From contig NZ_QZMT01000013.1 of assembly GCF_003932495.1 (NCBI RefSeq), forward strand, positions 1 through 64,000: a stretch of 64,000 nucleotides of DNA, in the 5' to 3' direction. The position numbers and the translations under genes were made by a program. Positions 30,840-45,546 of the stretch are shown here, piece after piece. The notes under the pieces were generated by a model. It did not search any database. It saw only the letters and a list, made by a program, of their open reading frames with translations, and was not told the DNA's origin. The DNA is from Guyparkeria sp. SCN-R1. Its GTDB lineage: Bacteria; Pseudomonadota; Gammaproteobacteria; Halothiobacillales; Halothiobacillaceae. The first letter of the stretch is position 1; every line of letters begins with the position of its first letter.

Positions 30840-31481
30840 ATGTCCGTTTGGAACCAGAAGTTGCGCAAATCCGTGATGGCCGCCGGTGTCTCCGCTGCGC
30901 TCGCCTTCAGCGGCGCGGCCGTGGCCCAGCAGGGCGGTCAGGCTGCCCCGCACGGTGGTCAGGGCGGCGCTCCGGCACAGGGTCAGATGCCGGAAATGAC
31001 CGACGAACAGCGCCAGCTGATGGAAGAGATGCGCTCGGTTCAACAGGAGCTCCAGCAAACCCAGGCGAAGCTGAGCGAGATGGAGCAGCAGGCCTACGAG
31101 AACAACCCGGAGCTGGGTCAGAAGCGTGAGGCGCTGCAGGCCAAGATCGCCGAAAAGATGTCCAGCGGCGGCTACGACGCCGAGAAGGAATTCGAGGAGA
31201 TGAAGGCCACCATGTCCAAGTACGAGGGTGGCGAGCAGCAGCCGTCCGAGGAAGAGGTCGAGGCCTTCCGTCAGCAGCAGCAGGAATTCCAGCAGCGTCA
31301 GCAGCAGGCCTTCCAGAACGAGGAAGTGCAGAGCATGGCTCAGGACCTGCGTGGTGACGTCGAGCAGGTAATGAAGGAAAACAATCCGGAAGCCGAGGAG
31401 CTGTTCGCCAAGATGGAGAAGCAGTCCGAGGAAATGCAGCAGCTGCGCGAAAAGGCCATGGAGATGCGTCAGGGCGGCTAA
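30840..31481 (+). CDS. Exported glutamine/glutamate-rich coiled-coil protein, unknown function
   Basis: A 213-residue protein. Residues 1-29 form a signal peptide with an AVA cleavage site before QQGG. After a Gly/Gln/Pro linker (about 30-50), nearly the whole mature chain is predicted helix rich in Gln, Glu, Met and Lys, with heptad-like repeats and no cysteines. The shape resembles small periplasmic helical chaperones (Skp/OmpH or Spy type), but no diagnostic motif is seen. The ATG at 30840 has a TGAGGAGT Shine-Dalgarno. It is monocistronic, closed by a strong terminator. Confidence 0.85.
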   Translation: MSVWNQKLRKSVMAAGVSAALAFSGAAVAQQGGQAAPHGGQGGAPAQGQMPEMTDEQRQLMEEMRSVQQELQQTQAKLSEMEQQAYENNPELGQKREALQAKIAEKMSSGGYDAEKEFEEMKATMSKYEGGEQQPSEEEVEAFRQQQQEFQQRQQQAFQNEEVQSMAQDLRGDVEQVMKENNPEAEELFAKMEKQSEEMQQLREKAMEMRQGG

Positions 31482-31509
31482 TCGTCCCGGGCTCTTCGAG
31501 CCGATAAAG

Positions 31510-31540
31510 GCCGATCCCTGATGGGATCGGCTTTTTTTTT
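31510..31540 (+). terminator. Rho-independent terminator after the coiled-coil gene
   Basis: GCCGATCCC (31510-31518) and GGGATCGGC (31523-31531) are a perfect 9 bp stem with loop TGAT, followed by nine T residues. It serves the plus-strand gene at 30840; the minus side lacks a T run, so it is not a good terminator for uvrB. Confidence 0.92.
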
Positions 31541-31569
31541 ATGCCGCCGGCGCCGCGCGGTTTGCCGAG

Positions 31570-33618
<2,049 letters not shown>

Positions 33619-33767
33619 GGGGTGGGAGTATATAGGCTTGACCCTCGGCTTTCCGACGGCTTTTGCTTTATGATGCCCGGCTATATCCCTCGCTACAGCC
33701 GCCGATTTCTCGTTGATTTACGGCCGAGTTTCGCGAGTGACTTCCCAGACGCACTTTTCAGGTATCC

Positions 33768-36230
33768 ATGACCGATTCAAACCTCGAAGACCCGAATGCC
33801 CCGCGCGAGGCCGAGAAATACGAAAACCCCGTGGCCAGTCGCGAGTTCCTGCTCGACCTGTTGGGCAAGCAGGACGGCCCGATCACGCTCAACCGGCTGA
33901 TCAGCGAGCTCGGCTACGACGGTGACGAGGAGCGCATCGAGGGTCTGCGGCGACGCCTGCGGGCGATGGAGCGCGATGGCCAGGCCATTCGCAATCGCCG
34001 CGGCGGCTACGTGCCGGTGACCAAGGCCGAACTGGTGCGTGGCCGGGTGATCGGTCACCGCGACGGTTTCGGTTTCCTGGTGCCGGACGAAGGTGGCAAC
34101 GACGTCTTCCTCTCGCCGCGCGTCATGCGTGCCCTGCTGCATGGCGACCGCGCCGTGGTGCAGGTGGTCGGCGAGGACCGCCGCGGTCGTCCCGAGGGTG
34201 CGCTGGTCGAGGTGATCGAACGGGCCAACGCCGAGATCGTCGGTCGATTGGTGATCGAGGCGGGCGTGGCGTTCGTCATCCCCGACAACACCCGCATGAC
34301 CCAGGACGTGCTGATCCCGATGGAGGCGCTCGGTGGGGCGAGCGACAGCCAGATCGTCCGGGTCGCGCTGGTCGAGCAGCCGACCCAGCGGCACAAGCCG
34401 GTCGGCAAGATCATCGAGGTGCTGGGCGATCACATGTCGCCGGGCATGGAGATCGATGTCGCCATCCGCGCCCACGGCATTCCCCATGAATGGCCGGAAG
34501 AGGTCGAGCGCCACATCGAGCACATGAGCGACCAGGTCGCCGAGGAAGACAAGGTCGGCCGGGTCGACCTGCGCGACGTGCCGATGGTCACTATCGATGG
34601 CTCGGATTCCAAGGACCTCGACGACGCAGTCTTCTGTGAGCCGACCCCGAAGGGCTTCCGCCTGATGGTGGCGATCGCCGACGTGTCGCACTACGTGCGT
34701 ATCGGCTCGGCGCTCGACGAGGAAGGCTTCCGCCGCGGGACCTCGGTCTACTTCCCGGGTCGCGTGGTGCCGATGCTGCCCGAGATCCTCTCGAACGGCC
34801 TGTGCTCGGTGAACCCGGACGTGGATCGCCTCTGCCTGTGCGCGGAGATGCTGATCAACAGCCAGGGGCAGATTATCCGCTCGCGCTTCTTCGAGGGCGT
34901 GATGAAGAGCCACGCGCGCCTGACCTACGACAACGTCGCGGCCATGCTGCTCGATAACGACCAGCAAGAGCGCGACAAGCACGCCCATGTCATCAAGCCG
35001 CTCGAGGCGCTGCATGACCTGTACAAGGTGCTGCGGGCCGAGCGCGAGTCTCGCGGGGCGATCGACTTCGATACTATCGAGACCAAGATCGTCTTCGGCG
35101 AGAACCGCAAGATCGAGGCGATCGTGCCCTACGAGCGCAACGACGCGCACAAGATCATCGAGGAATGCATGATCGCGGCGAACGTTGCCGCTGGTCGCTT
35201 CCTTGCCCGTCGCAAGATCCCGTCGCTCTATCGCGTCCACGATCGCCCGGGCGCCGAGAAGATCGACGACCTGCGCGCTGCGCTCAAGGAGAAGGGGTTG
35301 ACGCTCGGTGGCGGCGAGAAGCCGAGCCCGGCCGACTTCAACGCCCTGATCGCCGAGGCGAAGGACCGTCCGGACTTCGCCACCGTACAGACCCTGCTGC
35401 TGCGCTCGCTTCAGCAGGCGGTCTACGCGCCGGACAATCTGGGTCACTTCGGTCTGGCCCACGAGCACTACGCGCACTTCACCTCGCCGATCCGTCGCTA
35501 CCCGGACCTGATGGTCCACCGCGCCATCCGGCACGTGTTGCGTACCGGTGCCGCCGAGGAGTTCCCGTACAGCCACGAGGAGATGCTGCTGATCGGCGAG
35601 CATTGCTCGAACAACGAGCGACGTGCCGACGAGGCGACGCGCGATGCCACCGACTGGCTCAAGTGCGAGTTCATGCTCGACAAGGTCGGTAATGTCTACG
35701 AGGGCCGGGTGGCATCCGTGCTGGGCTTCGGTCTTTTCGTCCAGCTCAAGGATTTCTTTGTCGACGGCCTGCTGCACATCACCGCTCTCAAGCGTGATTT
35801 CTATCACTTCGATCCGGTGACCGTCTCGCTCAAGGGTGAGCGCAGTGGCAAGACCTACTCGCTCAACGACACCATCCACGTGCGGGTCGCGCGCGTCGAC
35901 CTGGACGAGCGCAAGATCGACTTCATGCTGCCGGAAGACGAGGAAGTCGCCGGTGGCGAGGACCAGTCGAGTGCCGAGCCGGGCAGCGACGAGGACAAGT
36001 CCTCGAAAGGCCCGGAGAAGTCGGAAAAGTCGGAGAAAGGGCCGGAGAGTTCGGACGACAAGTCCGGCGACGAGGGCAGCGGGGGCGCCAAGAAGCGCCG
36101 TCCGCGCCGCCGGCGTCGCCGCAAGCCTCATGATGGCGGCGACGCCGGCGGCCAGGATGATGGTCAGGGGCAGGGCCAGCCCGAAAACAAGGGCAAGGCC
36201 GGCGATTCGTCCGACGACTCGTCCAACTGA
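33768..36230 (+). CDS. rnr: Ribonuclease R
   Basis: An 820-residue 3'-5' exoribonuclease that degrades structured RNA. It has an N-terminal helix-turn-helix-like domain, cold-shock domains (about 85-240), the RNB domain with acidic active site DGSDSKDLDDAV (about 281-292), and an S1 domain (about 640-725). The tail (725-820) is first acidic and Ser/Lys-rich, then strongly basic (KKRRPRRRRRRKPH), then Gly/Gln-rich; basic tails help RNase R unwind RNA. rlmB follows after 11 bases, the usual pairing. Confidence 0.97.
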   Translation: MTDSNLEDPNAPREAEKYENPVASREFLLDLLGKQDGPITLNRLISELGYDGDEERIEGLRRRLRAMERDGQAIRNRRGGYVPVTKAELVRGRVIGHRDGFGFLVPDEGGNDVFLSPRVMRALLHGDRAVVQVVGEDRRGRPEGALVEVIERANAEIVGRLVIEAGVAFVIPDNTRMTQDVLIPMEALGGASDSQIVRVALVEQPTQRHKPVGKIIEVLGDHMSPGMEIDVAIRAHGIPHEWPEEVERHIEHMSDQVAEEDKVGRVDLRDVPMVTIDGSDSKDLDDAVFCEPTPKGFRLMVAIADVSHYVRIGSALDEEGFRRGTSVYFPGRVVPMLPEILSNGLCSVNPDVDRLCLCAEMLINSQGQIIRSRFFEGVMKSHARLTYDNVAAMLLDNDQQERDKHAHVIKPLEALHDLYKVLRAERESRGAIDFDTIETKIVFGENRKIEAIVPYERNDAHKIIEECMIAANVAAGRFLARRKIPSLYRVHDRPGAEKIDDLRAALKEKGLTLGGGEKPSPADFNALIAEAKDRPDFATVQTLLLRSLQQAVYAPDNLGHFGLAHEHYAHFTSPIRRYPDLMVHRAIRHVLRTGAAEEFPYSHEEMLLIGEHCSNNERRADEATRDATDWLKCEFMLDKVGNVYEGRVASVLGFGLFVQLKDFFVDGLLHITALKRDFYHFDPVTVSLKGERSGKTYSLNDTIHVRVARVDLDERKIDFMLPEDEEVAGGEDQSSAEPGSDEDKSSKGPEKSEKSEKGPESSDDKSGDEGSGGAKKRRPRRRRRRKPHDGGDAGGQDDGQGQGQPENKGKAGDSSDDSSN

Positions 36231-36241
36231 TCGCCACCGCG

Positions 36242-37012
36242 ATGGCCCGTCCCCAAGAACCCACCTGGATCGGCGGTTTTCATGCCGTCGAGGCCGCGTT
36301 GCGCGAGCGCCCGGAGCGCATCGATCGGGTCGCCCTGTCGGGGCGTGATGATCGCCGCGCCCGTCGCCTGCAAGCGCTCGCCGAACGGGCGGGCGTCACG
36401 GTGGAGTCGCGTGACGAGCCCTGGTTCGACAAGCTGCGCAGTGATGGCCGGCCCTTGAAACACCAGGGGGTCGCGGCGCTGGTGGCCCTGAGCCAGGCCG
36501 GTGACGAGCAGGATCTCGCTGTGTTGCTCGACGGTAGCGATCAAGTGCCTCTGTTGCTGGTCCTCGATGGCGTCACCGATCCGCATAATCTGGGCGCCTG
36601 CCTGCGCGCTGCCGAGGCGGCCGGGGTGCTCGCGGTGATCGCGCCGAAGGACCGGGCCTGCGGCCTGACCCCCGCCGCCCGCATGACGTCCGCGGGTTCG
36701 GCCGAGCGGCTGCCCTTCTTCCAGGTGACCAATCTGGCCCGCACCCTGGCCGATCTCAAGGCGCGTGGCCTGTGGATCGTCGGGGCGGCCGGCGAGGGGC
36801 CGGTCTCCCTCTACGAGAGCGATTTTGCCTGCGAGCCGGTCGTCCTGGTGATGGGTGCCGAGGGCGGTGGCCTGCGTCGCCTGACCCGTGAGCGCTGCGA
36901 CCAATTGATCCATATCCCGATGGCACCGAGTGTCGAGAGTCTGAACGTGTCGGTGGCCTCGGCCGTCTGCCTGTTCGAGTTCCGGCGCCAGCGACTGGCG
37001 TCCGCCACCTGA
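36242..37012 (+). CDS. rlmB: 23S rRNA (guanosine-2251-2'-O)-methyltransferase
   Basis: A 256-residue SPOUT methyltransferase that uses SAM to methylate G2251 in the P loop of 23S rRNA. The N-terminal substrate-binding domain starts IGGFHAVEAALRERP. The SPOUT motifs are VTDPHNLGACLRAAEAAGV, VMGAEGGGLRRL and MAPSVESLNVSVASAVCLFE. It is in an operon with rnr, as in many gammaproteobacteria. Confidence 0.95.
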   Translation: MARPQEPTWIGGFHAVEAALRERPERIDRVALSGRDDRRARRLQALAERAGVTVESRDEPWFDKLRSDGRPLKHQGVAALVALSQAGDEQDLAVLLDGSDQVPLLLVLDGVTDPHNLGACLRAAEAAGVLAVIAPKDRACGLTPAARMTSAGSAERLPFFQVTNLARTLADLKARGLWIVGAAGEGPVSLYESDFACEPVVLVMGAEGGGLRRLTRERCDQLIHIPMAPSVESLNVSVASAVCLFEFRRQRLASAT

Positions 37013-37148
37013 GGCAGCAGCGCCCCCCCCGGTTGCTCCCGTCGAAACCGGCTGGCGTTTCCGGTAAAATGCCGACCGAATCATTTCAATATGGTCCGGT
37101 GTTCCCGCGCCCACCGGCGAACGCCTAGCCAGGGAGTCAGCTGCCGTC

Positions 37149-38330
37149 ATGAACCTTTCCGACCGGGTCCGCCGGGTCCGTCCCTCACCGACACTTGCCG
37201 TCACCGCCAAGGCCGCCGAACTGCGTGCCGCCGGCCGCGACATCATCAGCCTCGGTGCCGGCGAGCCGGACTTCGACACCCCGAAGCACATCGGTGAGGC
37301 GGGCATCCAGGCGATCCGCGACGGCTTTACCCGCTACACCGCGGTCGAAGGCATCGTCGAGCTGCGCCAGGCGATCGCCGACAAGCTCAAGAACGAGCAG
37401 GGGCTCGAATACGGCCTGGACCAGATCATCGTTTCCACCGGCGGCAAGCAGAGCATCTTCAATCTCTGCCAGGCCCTGCTCAATCCGGGCGACGAGGCCA
37501 TCATCACCGCCCCCTACTGGGTGTCCTACCCGGACATGGTGCGCCTGGCGGGCGGCGAGCCGGTGATCGTCTCGGCCGGCCAGGAGCAGGGGTTCAAGAT
37601 GACTCCGCGCCAGCTGGCCGCCTCGATCACCGACAAGACCCGGCTGGTGATGCTCAACAGCCCCTCCAACCCGACCGGCGTGGCCTACACCCGCGAGGAC
37701 TGGGCCCAGCTGGCGGATGTCCTGCGCGATCACCCCGAGATCGTGATCGCCACCGACGACATGTACGAGAAGATCCTCTGGGCCGACGAGCCGTTCTCGA
37801 ACATCGCGATGGTGGCGCCGGACCTCCTGCCGCGCACCGTGGTCCTGAACGGCGTGAGCAAGGCCTACGCGATGACCGGCTGGCGGATCGGCTATGCCGC
37901 CGGTCCGGCCGACCTGATGAAGGCGATGAAGGTGATCCAGTCGCAGAGCACCTCGGGTGCCTGCTCGATTGCCCAGAAGGCGGCCTGCGAGGCGATCGCC
38001 GGGGACCAGTCGGAGATCGACGCGATGGTGGGCGCCTTCCGCGAGCGCCACGACTTCATCGTCGATGCGCTCAACGAGTTGCCGGGCGTGTCCTGCCTGC
38101 CCGGGCAGGGCGCCTTCTACAGTTTCCCGGACGTCTCCGCGGCCATGAAGGCCCTGGGCGTCGAGGACGACGTCGCCTTCTCCGAGCACCTGCTCGAGCA
38201 AGCCGGCGTCGCCGTGGTGCCGGGGTCGGCCTTCGGCGCCCCGGGCCACGTCCGCCTGAGTTACGCGACCAGCCTGGATGCGCTGCGCGAGGCCATCGAC
38301 CGGATCCGCGCGGTCCTGTCGGCGGCCTGA
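37149..38330 (+). CDS. Class I PLP-dependent aminotransferase, aspartate aminotransferase type
   Basis: A 393-residue fold-type I enzyme, probably aspartate/oxaloacetate or broad-specificity aminotransferase of the I-beta (Thermus AspC-like) group. The N-terminus has SPTLAVTAKAAELRAAGRD and GAGEPDFDTPKHI, SNPTGVAYT holds the conserved Asn, the PLP lysine is in GVSKAYAMTGWRIGY, and the C-terminal Arg lies in APGHVRLSYATS. Substrate preference cannot be read from sequence. It stands alone before recA. Confidence 0.92.
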   Translation: MNLSDRVRRVRPSPTLAVTAKAAELRAAGRDIISLGAGEPDFDTPKHIGEAGIQAIRDGFTRYTAVEGIVELRQAIADKLKNEQGLEYGLDQIIVSTGGKQSIFNLCQALLNPGDEAIITAPYWVSYPDMVRLAGGEPVIVSAGQEQGFKMTPRQLAASITDKTRLVMLNSPSNPTGVAYTREDWAQLADVLRDHPEIVIATDDMYEKILWADEPFSNIAMVAPDLLPRTVVLNGVSKAYAMTGWRIGYAAGPADLMKAMKVIQSQSTSGACSIAQKAACEAIAGDQSEIDAMVGAFRERHDFIVDALNELPGVSCLPGQGAFYSFPDVSAAMKALGVEDDVAFSEHLLEQAGVAVVPGSAFGAPGHVRLSYATSLDALREAIDRIRAVLSAA

Positions 38331-38417
38331 TCGAAACGTTTTTCTATGGCGGCCGGCAGGGAGGCTGGCCGCATTTCACTGCCTGCATTTCAAGCCCGAA
38401 GGGTTGGGAGTTGATTG

Positions 38418-39464
<1,047 letters not shown>

Positions 39465-39479
39465 GGTCGACCACGCCCC

Positions 39480-39965
39480 GTGGACGACGAGAAACGCCGC
39501 CTGCTCGATTGCGAGAAGCGTGCGGTCGGTCTGCTCGCCCGGCGCGAGCACAGCCGGCTGGAGCTTGCCCGCAAGCTGGCCGATCGGGGTTTCACCGCCG
39601 ATGAGGTCGAGCCGGTCCTCGAGCGTCTGGCCGACGAGGGTTGGCAGTCGGATCAGCGCTACGCCGAAAGCCTGATCCGTGCCCGGTCGGCGCGTCGCTA
39701 CGGCCCGGACCGTATTGCCCACGAGTTGGCCCAGCAGGGTGTCGACGAGTCGGTAGCTGGCGCGGCCTTCGCCGCCGAGCCGCAGGACTGGGAGGCGCTG
39801 GCGCGCGAGCAGTTGGTCACGCGCTTTCGTGAGCCGGCCGAGGATTTCCCCGAGCGCGCCCGCCGACACCGGCACCTCGTCCGCCGCGGCTTTCCGCCTG
39901 ACCTCGCCCACGAGCTGGCTGGCTGGTGGCCCGATTCGGACGAGTCCGATTCGGACCTTCTCTAG
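39480..39965 (+). CDS. recX: Regulatory protein RecX
   Basis: A 161-residue all-helical protein that caps and disassembles RecA filaments. The start is GTG (39480, [17 protein letters not shown]). Repeated helical modules include [20 protein letters not shown] and [18 protein letters not shown]. It lies directly behind recA and ahead of alaS, the standard gammaproteobacterial arrangement. Confidence 0.92.
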   Translation: MDDEKRRLLDCEKRAVGLLARREHSRLELARKLADRGFTADEVEPVLERLADEGWQSDQRYAESLIRARSARRYGPDRIAHELAQQGVDESVAGAAFAAEPQDWEALAREQLVTRFREPAEDFPERARRHRHLVRRGFPPDLAHELAGWWPDSDESDSDLL

Positions 39966-40016
39966 TCGGCGGCCCAACACTTCCCCTTGCACATCGGAAA
40001 TGGCATCGGACTGCGC

Positions 40017-40022
40017 TACAAT
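40017..40022 (+). promoter_or_regulatory. Probable alaS -10 element
   Basis: TACAAT (40017-40022) is followed at once by CCGCGCTTTG, like other promoters in this window. No good -35 is visible at 16-18 bases. The alaS ATG is 38 bases downstream. Confidence 0.4.
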
Positions 40023-40060
40023 CCGCGCTTTGTCCTCCCGCTTTCCGAGATGGTTCGTGC

Positions 40061-42676
<2,616 letters not shown>

Positions 42677-42827
42677 ACCCCGGTGCCGGTTTGCTGTCGA
42701 AGCGTCGCGAGCCGGCTCATGGATGAAAAAGTCAATCGGGCGGTTTATACTGCCCGGCTGCTTTGACTTTCTCACGTCAGCGACAAGGAGCTGGTGCCGT
42801 GATGCCGGTGCCAAGGAAAACCACACT

Positions 42828-44060
42828 ATGGCGTTAATCGTACAGAAATACGGCGGTACCTCGGTCGGTACGGTCGAGCGTATCCAAGCGGTCGCCGAGC
42901 GCGTGCAGCGTTCGGTGGCCAACGGCGACTCGGTGGTCGTCGTGGTCTCGGCCATGAGTGGCGAGACCAACCGCCTGATCGGCATGGCCAACGAGATTCA
43001 GGCCGAGCCGACCCCGCGTGAGCTGGACACCCTGGTCGCCACGGGCGAGCAGGTCACCATTGCGCTGCTGTCCATGGCCCTGCAGGCGCGCGGCCAGGAC
43101 GCGCGGTCCTATACCGGCGCGCAGGTGCGCATCCTCACCGACAGCACCCATACCAAGGCGCGTATACAGTCGATCGATACCGACACCATCCGCGGCGATC
43201 TCGATGCCGGTCGCGTGGTCGTGGTCGCGGGGTTTCAGGGCGTGGACGAGCACGGCCAGATCACCACGCTCGGCCGGGGCGGGTCGGACACCTCGGCCGT
43301 GGCCCTGGCCGCGGCTCTCAAGGCCGACGAGTGCCAGATCTACACCGACGTCGACGGCGTGTACACGACCGATCCGCGTGTCGTGCCCAAGGCCCGCCGG
43401 CTCGACCGGATCACCTTCGAGGAGATGCTGGAAATGGCCAGCCTGGGCTCGAAGGTCCTGCAGATCCGCTCGGTGGAGTTCGCCGGCAAGTACAACGTGC
43501 CCCTGCGGGTGCTGTCCTCGTTCCAGGACGGCCCCGGCACCCTGATTACCCTGGAGGAAGACGGCGTGGAAGAACCAGTAATTTCCGGGATCGCGTTCCA
43601 CAAGGACGAGGCCCAGCTGACCATCAAGGGCGTGCCGGACAGCCCCGGGATCGCCTACAAGATCCTCGGCCCGATCGGCGAGGCCAACATCGAAGTCGAC
43701 ATGATCCTGCAGAACATCGGGGCTGATGACACCACCGACTTCACGTTCACGGTGCATCGCAACGATTTCGACAAGGCTCTCGGCCTCATGCGCACGACCG
43801 CCGAAGAGCTGGGCGCGCGCGAGGTCTCCGGCAACCACAACATCGTCAAGATCTCGCTGGTGGGTGTGGGCATGCGTTCGCACGCCGGCATTGCCTCGAA
43901 AATGTTCCGGGTGCTGGCCGAGGAAAAGATCAATATCCGCATGATCGCCACGTCCGAGATCAAGATCTCGGTGGTGATCGACGACAAGTACCTGGAGCTG
44001 GCGGTGCGTGCGCTGCACGACGCCTTCGAACTGGATACTCCGGAAGTATCCCTGAGCTGA
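42828..44060 (+). CDS. lysC: Aspartate kinase
   Basis: A 410-residue monofunctional aspartokinase, the first step toward lysine, threonine, methionine and diaminopimelate. It starts [20 protein letters not shown]. The kinase core includes [16 protein letters not shown] and [14 protein letters not shown]. Two C-terminal ACT domains (about 265-410) indicate feedback control by lysine and/or threonine. A putative -10 TATACT (42746-42751) lies upstream. It sits between alaS and csrA, as in Pseudomonas. Confidence 0.97.
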   Translation: MALIVQKYGGTSVGTVERIQAVAERVQRSVANGDSVVVVVSAMSGETNRLIGMANEIQAEPTPRELDTLVATGEQVTIALLSMALQARGQDARSYTGAQVRILTDSTHTKARIQSIDTDTIRGDLDAGRVVVVAGFQGVDEHGQITTLGRGGSDTSAVALAAALKADECQIYTDVDGVYTTDPRVVPKARRLDRITFEEMLEMASLGSKVLQIRSVEFAGKYNVPLRVLSSFQDGPGTLITLEEDGVEEPVISGIAFHKDEAQLTIKGVPDSPGIAYKILGPIGEANIEVDMILQNIGADDTTDFTFTVHRNDFDKALGLMRTTAEELGAREVSGNHNIVKISLVGVGMRSHAGIASKMFRVLAEEKINIRMIATSEIKISVVIDDKYLELAVRALHDAFELDTPEVSLS

Positions 44061-44140
44061 TCGTCGGCTTACAGACTAATATCCGGCATGGTCCCCGACG
44101 GAACACAGGTGGGGCCGCAAAACACAGAGAGTGACCAGAT

Positions 44141-44338
44141 ATGTTGATTTTGACTCGCCGCATTGGTGAGGTGCTGCGCATCGGCGACGACGTCGCCATC
44201 ACGGTGCTCGGCATCAAGGGAAACCAGGTCCGAATCGGTATTGACGCGCCCAAGGATGTCGCCGTGCATCGCGAGGAAATCTATCAGCGCATCAAGAGCG
44301 AAACGGAGCAGGGCGGAGAAGACGACACCTCGAACTGA
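44141..44338 (+). CDS. csrA: Carbon storage regulator CsrA
   Basis: A 65-residue dimeric RNA-binding protein that controls translation and mRNA stability at GGA motifs in leaders. It starts [20 protein letters not shown] and contains [25 protein letters not shown]; the RNA-contact residues at the N-terminal strand (L4, R6) and around R44 are kept. The position between lysC and tRNA-Ser matches other gammaproteobacteria. Confidence 0.98.
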   Translation: MLILTRRIGEVLRIGDDVAITVLGIKGNQVRIGIDAPKDVAVHREEIYQRIKSETEQGGEDDTSN

Positions 44339-44481
44339 GGTCGTTCCGTCATGACCATTCCGTCGCCGTCGTATGCTCGGGTTGCCCTAGGGTGATCCGT
44401 TCGCGAGGCGTGGTGTTTGGGCGTGCCCTCAACGGCGTGGTTGAGCGCCCCGATAAGGCGACCCGCCGCGTTTCGGCGGCA

Positions 44482-44510
44482 TTGATTCCTGCGGTCAAAG
44501 CCGCTACCAT
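44482..44510 (+). promoter_or_regulatory. Promoter of tRNA-Ser
   Basis: TTGATT (44482-44487), a 17-base spacer, TACCAT (44505-44510), then a GC-rich discriminator GCGGCGCTTG. The predicted start lies a few bases before the tRNA 5' end at 44523. Confidence 0.75.
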
Positions 44511-44522
44511 GCGGCGCTTGTT

Positions 44523-44615
44523 GGAGAGGTGGCCGAGTGGCTGAAGGCGCTCCCCTGCTAAGGGAGTAAGGGGTTTATAGCCCCTTCGAGGGTTCGAATC
44601 CCTCTCTCTCCGCCA
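44523..44615 (+). tRNA. tRNA-Ser (anticodon GCU)
   Basis: A 93-base class II tRNA. The acceptor GGAGAGG pairs with TCTCTCC (one wobble), the anticodon loop is CTGCTAA with anticodon GCT, the long variable arm is AAGGGGTTTATAGCCCCTT, the T loop is TTCGAAT, and CCA is encoded. It reads AGC/AGU codons. A tRNA-Ser next to csrA is also found in E. coli. Confidence 0.97.
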
Positions 44616-44621
44616 CATCAG

Positions 44622-44653
44622 AAAAGCCCCGCCGGGCAATTGGCGGGGCTTTT
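44622..44653. terminator. Bidirectional Rho-independent terminator
   Basis: AAAAGCCCCGCC (44622-44633) and GGCGGGGCTTTT (44642-44653) form a perfect 12 bp stem. The T run follows on the plus strand and a TTTT run on the minus strand, so it can end the tRNA-Ser transcript and the convergent glyQ...SDR operon. Confidence 0.88.
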
Positions 44654-44770
44654 TGCTGTCTGGCCTGCCGCCAGGGAGCCATCTGCGGCGTTGCGGCCCT
44701 TGTAAAGGGCGACGGCCCTTCACGGCGGGCCGCGCCTTGCATCTGGACCCCTGGGGGTCCCGCAGAGATG

Positions 44771-45535
44771 TTATCGATTCGTACAGTCCTTCCTTAGTGA
44801 CTCGTACTCCGCCGGGGCGAGGATCTGGCGCAGGTCGACGAAACTGCCGCTCTCGAATTCCTTCAGGCCCGGTAGCGCCTCGAGAATACGCTCGGCCGCG
44901 GCGGCCGGTGACAGCAACGTGTCGGTGCCGCGAGCGGCGTGGATGCGTTCAAGGGCGGGAAAGCGCTCGGTGTCCGACAACTCGCAGAGCGTGTCGATGA
45001 TGCGGGTGTCGACCAGTCCCGGTGCGATCGCCGCCACGTGGGTGTCGGGAAATTCGTGGGCATACAGCCGGCAGAGCATGTTCAGTGTCGCCTTGGACAG
45101 GGCGTAGCCACCCCAGCCGCGGTTGCCGAGCACCGCCGCCCCCGAGGAGATCGCGACGATCTGGTCGATGGCGATATTCGATGCCAGCAGCCAGTCGAGG
45201 ATCACCTTGTTCGTCCAGACGTTGATGTCCATGATCTCGCGCAGTCGCTCCACCGACACGGAGCTCAGGTCCTCGATCTCGCCGAGGATGCCCGCATTAA
45301 GTACCACCAGATCGAGGTGATCGACGCCGGCCAGCAACTGGTCCATGGCGGGGCCGATCGCCTCGAGGTCGGATAGGTCGCAGTGCACGTCGACTACCCG
45401 GTCGGCCAGGGCTGCGCAGCCACGTCGACTGCAGCCGTACATCCGGTAGTCTCGCTCGAGCAAGGCATGGCTCAAACCCAACCCGAGGCCGCTGCTGTTG
45501 CCGGTGATCAGTGCGCTGCGGGCCTGGTTCGTCAT
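44771..45535 (-). CDS. Short-chain dehydrogenase/reductase, substrate unknown
   Basis: A 254-residue classical SDR. The Rossmann motif is TGNSSGLG (11-18), LNAG is at about 79-82, the catalytic Ser lies in AISSGAAVLG, and the catalytic pair is in GYALSKATLNML (Tyr and Lys in YxxxK). The dinucleotide-binding loop after the second strand reads CSRRG, which favours NADP(H). Last gene of a minus-strand operon, 11 bases after the fructosamine-kinase-family gene. Confidence 0.88.
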   Translation of the reverse strand: MTNQARSALITGNSSGLGLGLSHALLERDYRMYGCSRRGCAALADRVVDVHCDLSDLEAIGPAMDQLLAGVDHLDLVVLNAGILGEIEDLSSVSVERLREIMDINVWTNKVILDWLLASNIAIDQIVAISSGAAVLGNRGWGGYALSKATLNMLCRLYAHEFPDTHVAAIAPGLVDTRIIDTLCELSDTERFPALERIHAARGTDTLLSPAAAAERILEALPGLKEFESGSFVDLRQILAPAEYESLRKDCTNR

Positions 45536-45546
45536 GGTTGCCTCCT

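Noticed and set aside
31510-31540. This hairpin as a shared terminator for uvrB
   Set aside because: It ends in T9 only on the plus strand; on the minus strand the stem is followed by CTTTATCGG, so it serves only the plus-strand gene.
38349-38372. GCGGCC/GGCCGC inverted repeat after the aminotransferase as a terminator
   Set aside because: The stem is only 6 bp with a 12-base loop, and only three T follow; too weak to annotate.
42677-42827. A lysine riboswitch ahead of lysC
   Set aside because: The spacer is about 150 bases with a TATACT -10 inside it, leaving too little leader for a lysine aptamer, and no aptamer core is visible.
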